A DNA stretch of 64,000 nt from Methylomonas montana (GTDB lineage Bacteria; Pseudomonadota; Gammaproteobacteria; Methylococcales; Methylomonadaceae). Location of the stretch: assembly GCF_030490285.1 (NCBI RefSeq), contig NZ_CP129884.1, forward strand, positions 1,240,001 through 1,304,000. Reading direction: 5' to 3'. How positions within the stretch are numbered: position 1 is the first letter of the stretch; each line of letters begins with the position of its first letter. The position numbers and the translations under genes are program-made. Under the pieces are notes generated by a model. That model saw nothing but the letters and a program-made list of their open reading frames with translations, made no database searches and was not told where the DNA came from. This document shows positions 35,147-44,300 of the stretch, piece by piece.

Positions 35147-35812
35147 ATGTCAAACACTATCAATCGCTTATCTAAAGACGATAGCTTAACACCCTCTCCT
35201 GATGGAGAGGGTTGGGGTGAGGAGAATGAGAAGAAAACCACTTATTTAAAACCCGCAGCGATGATGTTGCTATTGCTGACCCTGGTAACCGGTGCCGCTT
35301 ATCCGGCCTTGGTGACCGTGCTGGCCCAAGCCCTGTTTAGCGATCAGGCCAACGGCAGCTTGATCAAGGATGACAAAGGCCAGATGATTGGTTCGGAACT
35401 GATCGGCCAGACCTTCAGCGAGCCTAAATACTTCTGGAGCCGTCCATCGGCGACCGGGCCTTATGGCTACAACGCGGCTGCGTCCAGCGGTTCCAACCTG
35501 GGTCCAACTAATCCGGCATTGGTCGAGACGGTGGCAAGCAGGGTTCAGGCTTTGAAAGATGCTGATCCAAATAATAGAGCCCCCGTTCCGGTGGATTTGA
35601 TCACCGCCTCCGCTAGCGGTCTGGATCCGCATATCAGCGTCGCCGCTGCTGAATACCAGATCAAACGGGTTGCGAAGATTCGTAAAATCAACGCAGCCAA
35701 ACTGCAGGGACTGGTCGATGCCCATACCGAAGGCCGGCAATGGCAAGTGTTCGGCGAGCCCAGAGTCAATGTTTTGAAATTGAATCTGGCTTTGGATCAA
35801 GTGGGTCGCTAG
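35147..35812 (+). CDS. kdpC: KdpC, K+-transporting ATPase subunit C
   Basis: Single-span periplasmic subunit that assists KdpB/KdpA. The 221 residues include a membrane helix ([20 protein letters not shown]), [45 protein letters not shown] and the C-terminal [20 protein letters not shown] motif. About 30 residues longer than typical (about 190); the excess is an N-terminal cytoplasmic tail whose [12 protein letters not shown] (15-26) is encoded by repeat copy 4. GGAG precedes the ATG. Confidence 0.94.
   Translation: MSNTINRLSKDDSLTPSPDGEGWGEENEKKTTYLKPAAMMLLLLTLVTGAAYPALVTVLAQALFSDQANGSLIKDDKGQMIGSELIGQTFSEPKYFWSRPSATGPYGYNAAASSGSNLGPTNPALVETVASRVQALKDADPNNRAPVPVDLITASASGLDPHISVAAAEYQIKRVAKIRKINAAKLQGLVDAHTEGRQWQVFGEPRVNVLKLNLALDQVGR
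35192..35225 (+). repeat. 34-bp palindromic repeat, copy 4, inside kdpC
   Basis: CCCTCTCCTGATGGAGAGGG followed by TTGGGGTGAGGAGA: perfect 8-bp stem with a TGAT loop. It lies near the 5' end of kdpC and is translated as [11 protein letters not shown], the same frame as copy 1 in kdpA. Confidence 0.92.
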
Positions 35813-35914
35813 AGCTGATTTGCCCAATGAATAGTTGGGTTTATAAGACAGAGTCCGATGGTCGCAATGGCACTAGTCTGGGTACTTGCCCCATGTTGTT
35901 CTAGAGAGGCGATT

Positions 35915-36211
35915 ATGGAATCAGGATGGCGAGTGTTGATATTGATAGCATCGCTGAAAACGGTGAATGTCGATGCCAGTAAAGTTGATCGCTATGTTTT
36001 GCCGCCGAGCAAGGTACAGATGGAAACCTGTCAAAGCGATGCGCAACGGTTGCATCCCGGCACCATCAATAAGGTGCGGGTGCTGCCGCGATCGACAACT
36101 TTTTGGATCCGCTACGACATGCAGATGCGCGACGGGGCGGAATGGTCGGTTGTTTGTGATTTGGCCAAGGGCAAAATAATCCATGAACAGAGTTTGGACG
36201 TCTCACAATAA
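35915..36211 (+). CDS. Unknown small exported protein after kdpC
   Basis: A 98-residue protein with a signal-like start (ESGWRVLILIASLKTVNVDA) and a compact domain VDRYVLPPSKVQMETCQSDA, HPGTINKVRVLPRSTTFWIR, WSVVCDLAKGKIIHEQSL. It has two Cys that could form a disulfide. The ATG at 35915 follows GAGAGG; an upstream ATG at 35858 would spoil the signal. Family not recognised. Placed between kdpC and kup, so a link to K+ homeostasis is possible but unproven. Confidence 0.6.
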   Translation: MESGWRVLILIASLKTVNVDASKVDRYVLPPSKVQMETCQSDAQRLHPGTINKVRVLPRSTTFWIRYDMQMRDGAEWSVVCDLAKGKIIHEQSLDVSQ

Positions 36212-36532
36212 CGGGGGAAAACTTGATATGGTCCATTCGTCAATTAAGTGTTGGAGTGGAAGCCGCTCTCAGGAAAGCGACGGATTAATATTTGCCAGGG
36301 TGTGCTGAATGCGTGTTTTGCCTTTTCTTGGCGACTTAGTGCCAGTCGGTGGAGATTACAAAATCCTCGGGGTTGGAACAGGAATTTTTACGATTTTTTT
36401 AGACGCAATTGCGTATAGTCCGTGCCCTGGCGCCTTCCCGGCTAGTGATAGCTTATCAATGGCCGCGAATCTCGCCATTCTTCCAGATCGAAGAATTTGA
36501 TCGGTCTTATCCTGATTCATACGCATTTTTCC
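36212..36532. other. kup upstream region
   Basis: 320 bases without a gene. The only clear element is the kup promoter box at 36385-36419. An ATG at 36497 in frame with kup is possible but gives an unlikely leader. Confidence 0.5.
36385..36419 (+). promoter_or_regulatory. kup promoter with KdpE-like box
   Basis: TTTTTACGATTTTTTTA (36385-36401), then 12 bases, then TATAGT (36414-36419) as -10. The box differs from the kdp one in a single base and the spacer length is identical, which suggests the same activator acts on both promoters. Confidence 0.7.
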
Positions 36533-38410
36533 ATGACTGCCAACCACAAAACCCAACCAATAACCGGATTAACATTAAGCGCGATAGGCGTGGTCTTCGG
36601 CGACATAGGCACCAGCCCTTTATATGCCGTCAAAGAAGTGTTTCATGCCGGCTTAACTACCGATATCGCCCATATCCTCGGCGCGCTGTCGCTGATATTT
36701 TGGTCGCTGGTACTGGTGGTCACCACCAAATATGCGATTTTCATCATGCGGGCCGACAACAAGGGCGAAGGCGGCATCATGGCTCTGCTGGCCTTGGCGC
36801 TGCAAACCGCAAAGGGCAATCCGCAAAAAACTCAATTTATCATTACCACCGGTTTGATCGGCGCCGTGCTGTTTTATGGCGACAGCATTATCACCCCGGC
36901 CATTTCGGTGCTGAGCGCTGTGGAAGGTCTGCAAATCATCGCGCCCCAACTCGAACATTATGTGCTACCGGTAACTTTTGCGGTTTTGGGCGCTTTGTTC
37001 CTGATACAGTCGCAAGGCACCGAAGCCGTTGGTAAGCTGTTTGCGCCGATTATGTGCGTCTGGTTCGCGGTGTTGGCGCTGATGGGTTTGATCAATATTG
37101 TCCAGCAGCCCGAGGTGTTAAAGGCGGTTAACCCCTATTATGCGATCAGTTTATTGGGCGAGCTGGGCTGGAAGGGCTTTTTAATCATGGGTTCAGTGGT
37201 GCTGGCGATTACCGGTGCCGAAGCCCTGTATGCCGACATGGGGCATTTCGGTTTGAAACCGATACGCTATGCCTGGTTCGGCTTCGTATTCCCGGCCTTG
37301 CTGCTGAATTACTTCGGACAAGGCGCGCTGTTGATCAGTCATCCCGAAGCGATTGAAAATCCGTTCTATCGGCTGGCGCCGACCTGGGCACTTTATCCCT
37401 TGCTGATTTTGTCGACCTTGGCAACGGTAATTGCCTCGCAGGCCGTGATTTCAGGTGCGTTTTCGCTGACCAGGCAGGCTATTCAGCTAGGCTACTCGCC
37501 GCGCATGATCATCAGACATACCTCCGGCGATGAAATGGGACAAATCTATATTCCCGCCGTGAATTGGTTGCTGATGGTTGCGGTATTTATTCTGGTGGCC
37601 GGCTTTAAATCCTCATCGGCCTTGGCTTCGGCCTATGGTTTGGCGGTGACCGGCACCATGATTGCCACGACGATATTGGCATTTATCGTGATTTCCGAGT
37701 TGTGGCGTTGGAACAAAGTCACCAGTATCCATTTTCTGTCGATTTTTTTGACGCTCGACATTATGTATTTCCTGGCTAACAGCTTAAAAATTCCGGAAGG
37801 CGGCTGGTTGCCGCTAACAGTCGGCGCGGTATTGTTTGTGGTGATGACTACCTGGATTTACGGGCGCGAGTTGTTGGCTAGGCATATGGACGAAAAGCGC
37901 CTGATGTTCGAAGAGTTGGAAGATAGGATCCTAGGGCGCCCGCTGGCAAAAGTACCGGGTACCGCCATCTACTTAGCTAAAAACCTGCGCGGTGTACCGC
38001 AGGTGTTGCTGCACAATCTGGAACACAATCATGTGTTGCACGAGCAAATGATCGTGTTGACGATAGTTACCAAGGATGAACCCTATGTCGACGAAGCGCA
38101 TCGCCTAAAAATTCGGGCTTTTGGCGAAGAGGGCAATTTTTTCCGGATTAAGATGTATTTTGGCTTTCAGGAAGAGCAGGATGTACGCCGGGCCTTGCAG
38201 TTATGCAGCCATGAAGGGCTGACGATCGACCAGAAAACGGCCTCGTTTTTTATCGGTAACGAACGGGTTTCGTTCCGCCGCCGCAGTCCGATGCTGAAAT
38301 GGCGTCGGGCTTTATTCAGATTCCTGCTGCACAACGCCTCGAGCGCCATCGAATATTTCAAAATTCCGGTCGAGCGGGTGATCGAGGTCGGCATTCGGAT
38401 TGAGCTGTAA
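36533..38410 (+). CDS. kup: Kup low-affinity K+/H+ symporter
   Basis: Twelve-helix K+ uptake protein of the HAK/KUP/KT family. The 625 residues start with the family N-terminus LTLSAIGVVFGDIGTSPLYA, keep VTTKYAIFIMRADNKGEGGI and FYGDSIITPAISVLSAVEGL, and end in the cytoplasmic FFIGNERVSFRRRSPMLKWR region. The ATG at 36533 (MTANHK) matches the usual start; the upstream ATG at 36497 would add 12 residues. Its promoter carries a copy of the kdp box, unusual for a transporter often described as constitutive. Confidence 0.95.
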   Translation: MTANHKTQPITGLTLSAIGVVFGDIGTSPLYAVKEVFHAGLTTDIAHILGALSLIFWSLVLVVTTKYAIFIMRADNKGEGGIMALLALALQTAKGNPQKTQFIITTGLIGAVLFYGDSIITPAISVLSAVEGLQIIAPQLEHYVLPVTFAVLGALFLIQSQGTEAVGKLFAPIMCVWFAVLALMGLINIVQQPEVLKAVNPYYAISLLGELGWKGFLIMGSVVLAITGAEALYADMGHFGLKPIRYAWFGFVFPALLLNYFGQGALLISHPEAIENPFYRLAPTWALYPLLILSTLATVIASQAVISGAFSLTRQAIQLGYSPRMIIRHTSGDEMGQIYIPAVNWLLMVAVFILVAGFKSSSALASAYGLAVTGTMIATTILAFIVISELWRWNKVTSIHFLSIFLTLDIMYFLANSLKIPEGGWLPLTVGAVLFVVMTTWIYGRELLARHMDEKRLMFEELEDRILGRPLAKVPGTAIYLAKNLRGVPQVLLHNLEHNHVLHEQMIVLTIVTKDEPYVDEAHRLKIRAFGEEGNFFRIKMYFGFQEEQDVRRALQLCSHEGLTIDQKTASFFIGNERVSFRRRSPMLKWRRALFRFLLHNASSAIEYFKIPVERVIEVGIRIEL

Positions 38411-38550
38411 GATGCGTTAAATCGAGCGAGGCTTAAGTCAGCACGCGTCCGGCGATAGCCATGCCGTGTCTGACTGTTCGCAATCGTTCTTGTATTTTAG
38501 GAAGATTAACAGGCACACTTAGCGCATTTGCTTATATGAACAGGACGCTG

Positions 38551-39756
38551 ATGATGGTAAATCGCCGACATTCTCCAGTATCGTCTTTCGCCAGATACCT
38601 TACGGTACCGATGCTATGCGGCTTACAGGGCTGTTTTTCGCCGCTGGCGCTGGATAGGGCGGTGATCGAATACGATAAGGTCACCACCGATATTTTGTCC
38701 AAACAGTTGTTGCTGAACATCGGCCGCGCCCATCAGCATCAACCGATGCATTTCACCGGCGTTTCCAATATCGCCGCCACCTTTAATTTTCAGTTCAATG
38801 CCGGGGCGACGCCAGCCTTCACCGGCGAAGTCGGTTCCGTGATGACGCCGATATTCGGCGGCACGATGTCGGAAAATCCCACCATCAGTATCGTGCCGAT
38901 CGAGGGCGAGGAATTCACCCGCCGCTTGTTGACGCCGTTTCAGGAGAGCAAACTGACCATGCTGTTGCGGCAAGGTTACGACCTGGACATGATGTTGCGG
39001 CTGCTGGCCGGAGAATTGCGGCTAAACGGCGGCACCCAGAAAGGTATTTATCTCAACAAGCCCAGTGACAAAGGCGGCTATCCCTTGTTTCGGCAAGCGG
39101 TGCTGCACCTATCCTCGATTCAGGACAGACATATGCTGTTTGTCGAGCCATTGATGTTCGAGCGGCACTGGCGTTTGCCGGCAGAATCATTAAGCGCGGA
39201 ACATTTGGCGGCCTTGCAAAAAGACTACAAGATTGAGTTTCACGCCGAGCAAAAACAGCTGACTTTAAGCAAACGGGTGACAGGGCGGATATTGTTGACC
39301 AACTACGACCCCGCAACCCTCAGTAACGAAGAACGTCTGCGGCTGCAAGAAGAAGCCGACCAAGGCGCGGAAAACGATGTCAGTGTGGATATTCGCCCCG
39401 GCTATCCAGGCGGCGAGTGGCCCTTGCATGGCGTGTTTCGTTTACGCAGCTTTCATAATGTGTTGAATTTCGTCGGCCAAACGATAGACGAGGATCCGGA
39501 ATACGCTGTCGAAAAACATCCGCAAACGCCTTCGGTCAGCGAGAATCCGATTCAGGCCATGGCTTTGCTGGTCGACGAGGACGAGCCGGCCGACACGGAC
39601 ATTAGCGTGCGCTTTGGCGATTATTATTATGCCTTGCGGTCGGAAAACGGCTATCAATGGAATCGGGAAGGCTTTAGATTGTTATGCCAGATTTTTCAAA
39701 TGACCATGACCGATCTGGCCCGGCAGGGCGCGCCGGAAATTACCATTTCCAAATAA
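38551..39756 (+). CDS. Unknown lipoprotein between kup and corA
   Basis: A 401-residue protein, not recognised. A signal peptide ends in the lipobox LQGC (Cys28), followed by a mature domain with ALDRAVIEYDKVTTDILSKQ, TPIFGGTMSENPTISIVPIE, EEFTRRLLTPFQESKLTMLL and EHLAALQKDYKIEF, and an acidic tail region rich in Asp/Glu. The start at 38551 is chosen because AGGA lies five bases upstream; an ATG at 38536 is also possible. It ends 12 bases before corA, so both may be co-transcribed. The domain could be an envelope assembly factor, but there is no motif to support a specific role. Confidence 0.65.
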   Translation: MMVNRRHSPVSSFARYLTVPMLCGLQGCFSPLALDRAVIEYDKVTTDILSKQLLLNIGRAHQHQPMHFTGVSNIAATFNFQFNAGATPAFTGEVGSVMTPIFGGTMSENPTISIVPIEGEEFTRRLLTPFQESKLTMLLRQGYDLDMMLRLLAGELRLNGGTQKGIYLNKPSDKGGYPLFRQAVLHLSSIQDRHMLFVEPLMFERHWRLPAESLSAEHLAALQKDYKIEFHAEQKQLTLSKRVTGRILLTNYDPATLSNEERLRLQEEADQGAENDVSVDIRPGYPGGEWPLHGVFRLRSFHNVLNFVGQTIDEDPEYAVEKHPQTPSVSENPIQAMALLVDEDEPADTDISVRFGDYYYALRSENGYQWNREGFRLLCQIFQMTMTDLARQGAPEITISK

Positions 39757-39768
39757 ACGGGAGACATT

Positions 39769-40758
39769 TTGAGCGAGACTATCGATAAGAGCATGGTCAT
39801 GCGCTGCGTGGCCTATCAACAGGGCGTCGGCATCGGCGACGTCACCATAGAAGACATCAGCGAAGTGTTGCTCAAGGAAAATACTTTCGTCTGGCTGGGG
39901 CTGCGCGAGGCCAATAGCGAGATATTGAGAAAGGTTCAGGAGGAGTTCGGTTTGCATGAATTGGCCATCGAAGACGCCTGTTCGGCGCATCAACGGCCGA
40001 AAATCGAGGAATACGGCGATTCGCTGTTCATCGTGCTGCATACTGCTCAATTGGCTGAAAACAGCGTCGAATTCGGCGAGACCCATATTTTCATGGGGCC
40101 GCGTTTTCTGGTCACGGTGCGCCACGGCGCGTCGCAAAGCCTGAGCAAAGTGCGCGAGCGCTGTCAGGCTATGCCGCACCAACTTAACAAGGGTCCGGGT
40201 TTTGCGTTGTATTCGATTATGGATTTCATCGTCGACAATTACATGGTGGCGATCGCCGGCTTGCAAGATCGCTTCGATCAACTCGAGTCGGCGATTTTTC
40301 AATACCGGCCCAGCCGACAAACCATGGAAGACTTGTACGAGTTAAAGCGCGAATTATTGTTGCTGGAGGGGGCGATCAATCCTGTCATCGATATTTGCAA
40401 CGAATTGATGCGCTTTCATAACGGGCTAATTCATAAGGATGTGCGAGTGTATTTTCGCGATATTGCCGACCATATCAAGCGTGTCGATCAGGCCATCCAC
40501 GGCATGCGCGAGATGCTGCTGGCGGCGATGCAGGTGCATCTGACTTTCGAGACGGTGCGGCAGAACGAGGTGGTCAAACGTCTGGCCGGCTGGGGGGCGA
40601 TTTTGGCGATACCGACCATGGTCTTCAGCTGGTACGGCATGAATTTTCGGCATATGCCGGAACTGGATTGGCCCTATAGCTATCCGCTGGTGGTGGGCGG
40701 CGTGGCGCTGTGCAGTCTGGCGTTGTATCTGCGCCTTAGAAAGGCCGGCTGGCTGTAG
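39769..40758 (+). CDS. corA: CorA-family divalent cation transporter
   Basis: Pentameric Mg2+ (or Co2+/Ni2+/Zn2+) channel. The 329 residues have a large cytoplasmic N-domain (IEDACSAHQRPKIEEYGDSL, GFALYSIMDFIVDNYMVAIA) and two C-terminal helices with the signature YGMNFRHMPELDW, i.e. the GMN selectivity motif. The start is a TTG at 39769 behind GGGAG; an ATG at 39796 would remove nine residues. It is followed ten bases later by kdpD, so Mg2+ and K+ genes share a transcript here. Confidence 0.92.
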   Translation: MSETIDKSMVMRCVAYQQGVGIGDVTIEDISEVLLKENTFVWLGLREANSEILRKVQEEFGLHELAIEDACSAHQRPKIEEYGDSLFIVLHTAQLAENSVEFGETHIFMGPRFLVTVRHGASQSLSKVRERCQAMPHQLNKGPGFALYSIMDFIVDNYMVAIAGLQDRFDQLESAIFQYRPSRQTMEDLYELKRELLLLEGAINPVIDICNELMRFHNGLIHKDVRVYFRDIADHIKRVDQAIHGMREMLLAAMQVHLTFETVRQNEVVKRLAGWGAILAIPTMVFSWYGMNFRHMPELDWPYSYPLVVGGVALCSLALYLRLRKAGWL

Positions 40759-40767
40759 GCCAGGGCT

Positions 40768-43515
40768 ATGAATGACCAGCGTCCCAATCCGGATCAATTG
40801 CTGGCTCGCGTCGAACGCGAGCAGGCCAAGGCCAAGCGCGGCCGCTTGAAGATATTTTTCGGTGCGGCGGCCGGCGTTGGGAAAAGTTTTGCGATGTTGC
40901 TGGCGGCGCGGGAGCGGCGCGCGGAAAATCTGGATGTGCTGGTCGGCTTGGTGGAAACCCATGGCCGCAAGGACACCCAGTTATTGCTGGAAGGTCTGGA
41001 AATCCTGCCGCCTCGGCATATCGACTATAAGGGTACCGTGCTGCAGGAGTTCGATCTCGACGCGGCGTTGAAACGTCGGCCCGCCATCATCCTGGTTGAC
41101 GAACTGGCCCATACCAATGCGCCCGGCTCCCGCCACCCGAAACGCTGGCAGGACATCCACGAGTTACTGGAAGCCGGTATCGACGTCTACACCGCGTTGA
41201 ATGTCCAACATCTGGAAAGCCTGAACGACGACATCGGTCAGATTTCCGGGATACGGGTTTGGGAGACGGTGCCGGATACGGTGTTCGAAGATGCCGACGA
41301 AGTCGAACTGGTAGATTTGCCGCCCGACGAATTATTGCTGCGCCTGAAGGAAGGCAAGGTCTATCTGCCGCAGCAGGCGCAGCAAGCCATTCACAATTTC
41401 TTCCGCAAGGGTAATTTAATCGCGCTGCGGGAATTAGCGCTGCGGCAAACCGCCAACCGGGTCGATGCCCAGATGCTGGATTACCGCGAAGATCACGCTA
41501 TTCGCGATGTCTGGCAAGTCAACGAGCGGCTGCTGGTTTGTATCGGTCCCAATGCGATGGCGGAGCGTTTGGTGCGGGCCGGCAAACGCTTGGCGGCCAG
41601 CCTGCGCGCCGAATGGATCGTCGCTTATGTGGAAACCCCGCAATTGCAGCGTATGCCGGCCGAGAAACGCGACGGCGTGTTGCGGATTTTAAGGTTGGCG
41701 GAACAGCTGGGCGCGGAAACCGTTACCCTCAGTGCACCGGAGATGAGCGATGCGATCATCCGGTTTTCCCGCGAGCGCAATATCAACAAAATCGTGGTCG
41801 GCAAGCCTAGCCGGCGCGGCTGGCGACGTTGGCTGATGGGCTCGGTGGTGGATGTGTTGATCGGCCATGCCCATAACATCAATATTTATTTGCTGGGTAG
41901 CCCGCAATTGGCCGAGCGTGCGGAACTGGAGCCGGAGCTGTCGCTATTTAAAAAAAGCCCGTTGCCGGGGCTGCGGCAGCGGATACCGTCCAAAACCAGG
42001 AAGCGCTATCAAGGTTATCTCTGGGCGGTGGCGGTGACCTTGATCAGCACCCTGGTCGGCCATACGATGTTCGGCCGCCTGGAACTGGCGAATCTGGTGA
42101 TGGTGTTTCTGATGGGAGTGGTGTTTATCGCCACCCGCTTCGGCCGAGGCCCGTCGATTTTAGCGTCGGTGTTGAGTGTCGCTGCGTTCGATGTCTTGTT
42201 CGTGCAGCCTTACTACAGTTTTTCGGTGGCCGACAGCCAGTATCTGATTACCTTGTCGGCGATGCTGGTGGTGGCTATCGTCATCAGCAATCTGATGGTC
42301 AGCGTGCGCTCCCAAGCCAAAGTTGCCGCGCATCGCGAACGCCGCGCCGCCGCCTTGTATGCGATGAGCAAGGAGTTGGCCGGCAGCCAGACCGAGGCGG
42401 ACATCGTCCGTACCGCGGTACGCCATCTGCATTCGGAATTCAGCAGCCGCAATGTTATTTTGTTTGCCGATGCAAACGGCCGGGTGGTCTATCCCAAGCA
42501 AAAAGGCATTCGCGAATCGCTGCACGGTGCCGATCTCAGCGTCGCGCAATGGGTTCTGGATCATAACGAAACGGCCGGGCAGGGCACCAATACCTTGCCC
42601 GGCGCGGCGGCGGTGTATTTCCCGATTCGTGATGAAGAACAGGTGCTGGGGGTGCTGGCTTTATTGCCGGTCAATTTACGCCGGGTGTTTTTGCCGGAAC
42701 AACAAAAATTGCTGGAAACCTTTCTGCGGCAGATCGGCCAGGCGGTGACGCGGCTGCGTTTTTCCGAGCAAGCACGATCGACGCAAATGCAAATGGAAAC
42801 CGAGCGATTGCGTAATTCGCTGCTCAGCGCGATTTCTCACGACTTGCGCACACCACTGGCCACCATCGTTGGTTCGGCCAGCACGCTGGTCGAGGGTGAA
42901 CCACATTTACGGCCCCAGGATAAACTGGAATTGAGCCGGGCCATTGTCGAAGAAGCCGAGCGCATGTCGAATTTGGTGAACAATATCCTGGACATGGCCC
43001 GTCTGGATGCCGGCGTGGTCGAGCTGAATAAACAATGGCATCCGGTCGAGGAGATTATCGGCACGGCGATGACGCGTTTGCAAAAACAGTTGCTGGGGCG
43101 GCAGGTCAAGGTCAAGTTGCCGCCGGGTATACCGATGGTGCATGCCGATGCGGTGATGATAGAGCAAGTGTTGATCAATCTGCTGGAAAACGCGCTCCGC
43201 TACACGCCGGCCGGCAGCGATCTGGAGATTAATGTTCAGATCGCTGCCGGTTCGGTCGAAATTGCGCTGGCCGATCATGGCCCCGGCATCGCTAAGGGGA
43301 TGGAACATCGCTTATTCGAGAAGTTTTATCAAGCCCGCCACGAGGCCGCGCAAAGTGGGGTGGGTTTAGGGCTGGCGATCTGCCGGGCCATCGTCGAAGT
43401 CCACGGCGGCAGCATCCGTGCCCATAACGCGCCGGACGGCGGCGCGGTGTTTAGCTTTAGCTTGCCGGTCGATCAAGCGCCGCCGGTGCTTGAGTTGGAT
43501 GAGGATGAAAGCTGA
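40768..43515 (+). CDS. kdpD: KdpD, K+/turgor sensor histidine kinase
   Basis: Membrane sensor kinase controlling kdp. The 915 residues show the N-terminal KdpD domain with Walker A-like GAAAGVGKSFAML and a second conserved segment VDELAHTNAPGSRHPKRWQD, a USP-like domain, four membrane helices (about 410-510), a GAF domain, the His box ISHDLRTPLA (His691) and an ATPase domain with NLLENALRYTP, DHGPGIA and GVGLGLAICRAIV. The arrangement matches KdpD. It is separated from the kdpFABC genes by kup and corA, an atypical layout. Confidence 0.95.
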   Translation: MNDQRPNPDQLLARVEREQAKAKRGRLKIFFGAAAGVGKSFAMLLAARERRAENLDVLVGLVETHGRKDTQLLLEGLEILPPRHIDYKGTVLQEFDLDAALKRRPAIILVDELAHTNAPGSRHPKRWQDIHELLEAGIDVYTALNVQHLESLNDDIGQISGIRVWETVPDTVFEDADEVELVDLPPDELLLRLKEGKVYLPQQAQQAIHNFFRKGNLIALRELALRQTANRVDAQMLDYREDHAIRDVWQVNERLLVCIGPNAMAERLVRAGKRLAASLRAEWIVAYVETPQLQRMPAEKRDGVLRILRLAEQLGAETVTLSAPEMSDAIIRFSRERNINKIVVGKPSRRGWRRWLMGSVVDVLIGHAHNINIYLLGSPQLAERAELEPELSLFKKSPLPGLRQRIPSKTRKRYQGYLWAVAVTLISTLVGHTMFGRLELANLVMVFLMGVVFIATRFGRGPSILASVLSVAAFDVLFVQPYYSFSVADSQYLITLSAMLVVAIVISNLMVSVRSQAKVAAHRERRAAALYAMSKELAGSQTEADIVRTAVRHLHSEFSSRNVILFADANGRVVYPKQKGIRESLHGADLSVAQWVLDHNETAGQGTNTLPGAAAVYFPIRDEEQVLGVLALLPVNLRRVFLPEQQKLLETFLRQIGQAVTRLRFSEQARSTQMQMETERLRNSLLSAISHDLRTPLATIVGSASTLVEGEPHLRPQDKLELSRAIVEEAERMSNLVNNILDMARLDAGVVELNKQWHPVEEIIGTAMTRLQKQLLGRQVKVKLPPGIPMVHADAVMIEQVLINLLENALRYTPAGSDLEINVQIAAGSVEIALADHGPGIAKGMEHRLFEKFYQARHEAAQSGVGLGLAICRAIVEVHGGSIRAHNAPDGGAVFSFSLPVDQAPPVLELDEDES

Positions 43516-43599
43516 AAGCGGTCCTTGCCGGAGACAACGGTTCGATGCCTCGTCGACAGCCGTACAAGCTGTTTTCGCCTTTCGTAAATATAAATCGCC

Positions 43600-44295
43600 A
43601 TGACTAAAACTCATCCGGTCATCATCGTCATCGAAGACGATTCGGCGATTCGGCGTTTTTTGCGCACCGGCTTGGGCGCTCAGGGTTTTTCGGTGTTCGA
43701 GGCCGATACCGGCAAGCAGGGCATCATCGAAGCGGGCATGCGTAAGCCGGATTTGTTGATCCTCGATTTGGGCTTGCCGGATATGGACGGTGTCGAGGTG
43801 ATCAAGGCGATTCGCGGCTGGTCGGCCATGCCTATTATCATCCTGTCGGCGCGCAGCAGCGAACAGCATAAGATCGATGCATTGGATGCCGGCGCCGACG
43901 ATTATCTGACCAAACCTTTCGGCTTTGGTGAGCTATTGGCGCGGATTCGAGTGGCATTGCGGCATTCGAGCCGAGGGGCGGAAGCCGTGCCGACCGATGT
44001 GTTTATCACGGCCAATCTCAGGGTGGATCTGCTCAATCGTTTGGTCAGCGTCGACGACCGGGAAGTCCATCTCACCCGGATTCAGTACCGATTGTTAAGC
44101 GTTCTAATCAAACATGCCGGCAAAGTGCTGACTCATCAGCAAATATTGAAGGAAGTTTGGGGACCGTCCTACCAGGAAAACGCCCATTACCTACGCATTT
44201 ATATGAGCCAATTGCGGCAGAAACTGGAAGCCGATCCCGCTCAACCTCGGTTTTTATTGACCGAATCCGGCGTCGGTTATCGCTTGAAAGCGTGA
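43600..44295 (+). CDS. kdpE: KdpE, OmpR-family response regulator
   Basis: Transcription activator phosphorylated by KdpD. The 231 residues have a receiver domain with the acidic pocket (VIEDD), phosphoacceptor Asp56 (LLILDLGLPDMDG), LSARSS and a conserved Lys in DYLTKPFGF, then a winged-helix DNA-binding domain (EVHLTRIQYRLLSVLIKHAG, YLRIYMSQLRQKLEADP). Size and the ending RFLLTESGVGYRLK fit KdpE. The expected targets are the T-rich boxes before kdp and kup. Confidence 0.95.
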   Translation: MTKTHPVIIVIEDDSAIRRFLRTGLGAQGFSVFEADTGKQGIIEAGMRKPDLLILDLGLPDMDGVEVIKAIRGWSAMPIIILSARSSEQHKIDALDAGADDYLTKPFGFGELLARIRVALRHSSRGAEAVPTDVFITANLRVDLLNRLVSVDDREVHLTRIQYRLLSVLIKHAGKVLTHQQILKEVWGPSYQENAHYLRIYMSQLRQKLEADPAQPRFLLTESGVGYRLKA

Positions 44296-44300
44296 AGTGC

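Noticed and set aside
31232..35225. CRISPR-like array
   Set aside because: The four 34-bp repeats are irregularly spaced over 4 kb, one is inverted, two are inside genes, and there are no cas genes.
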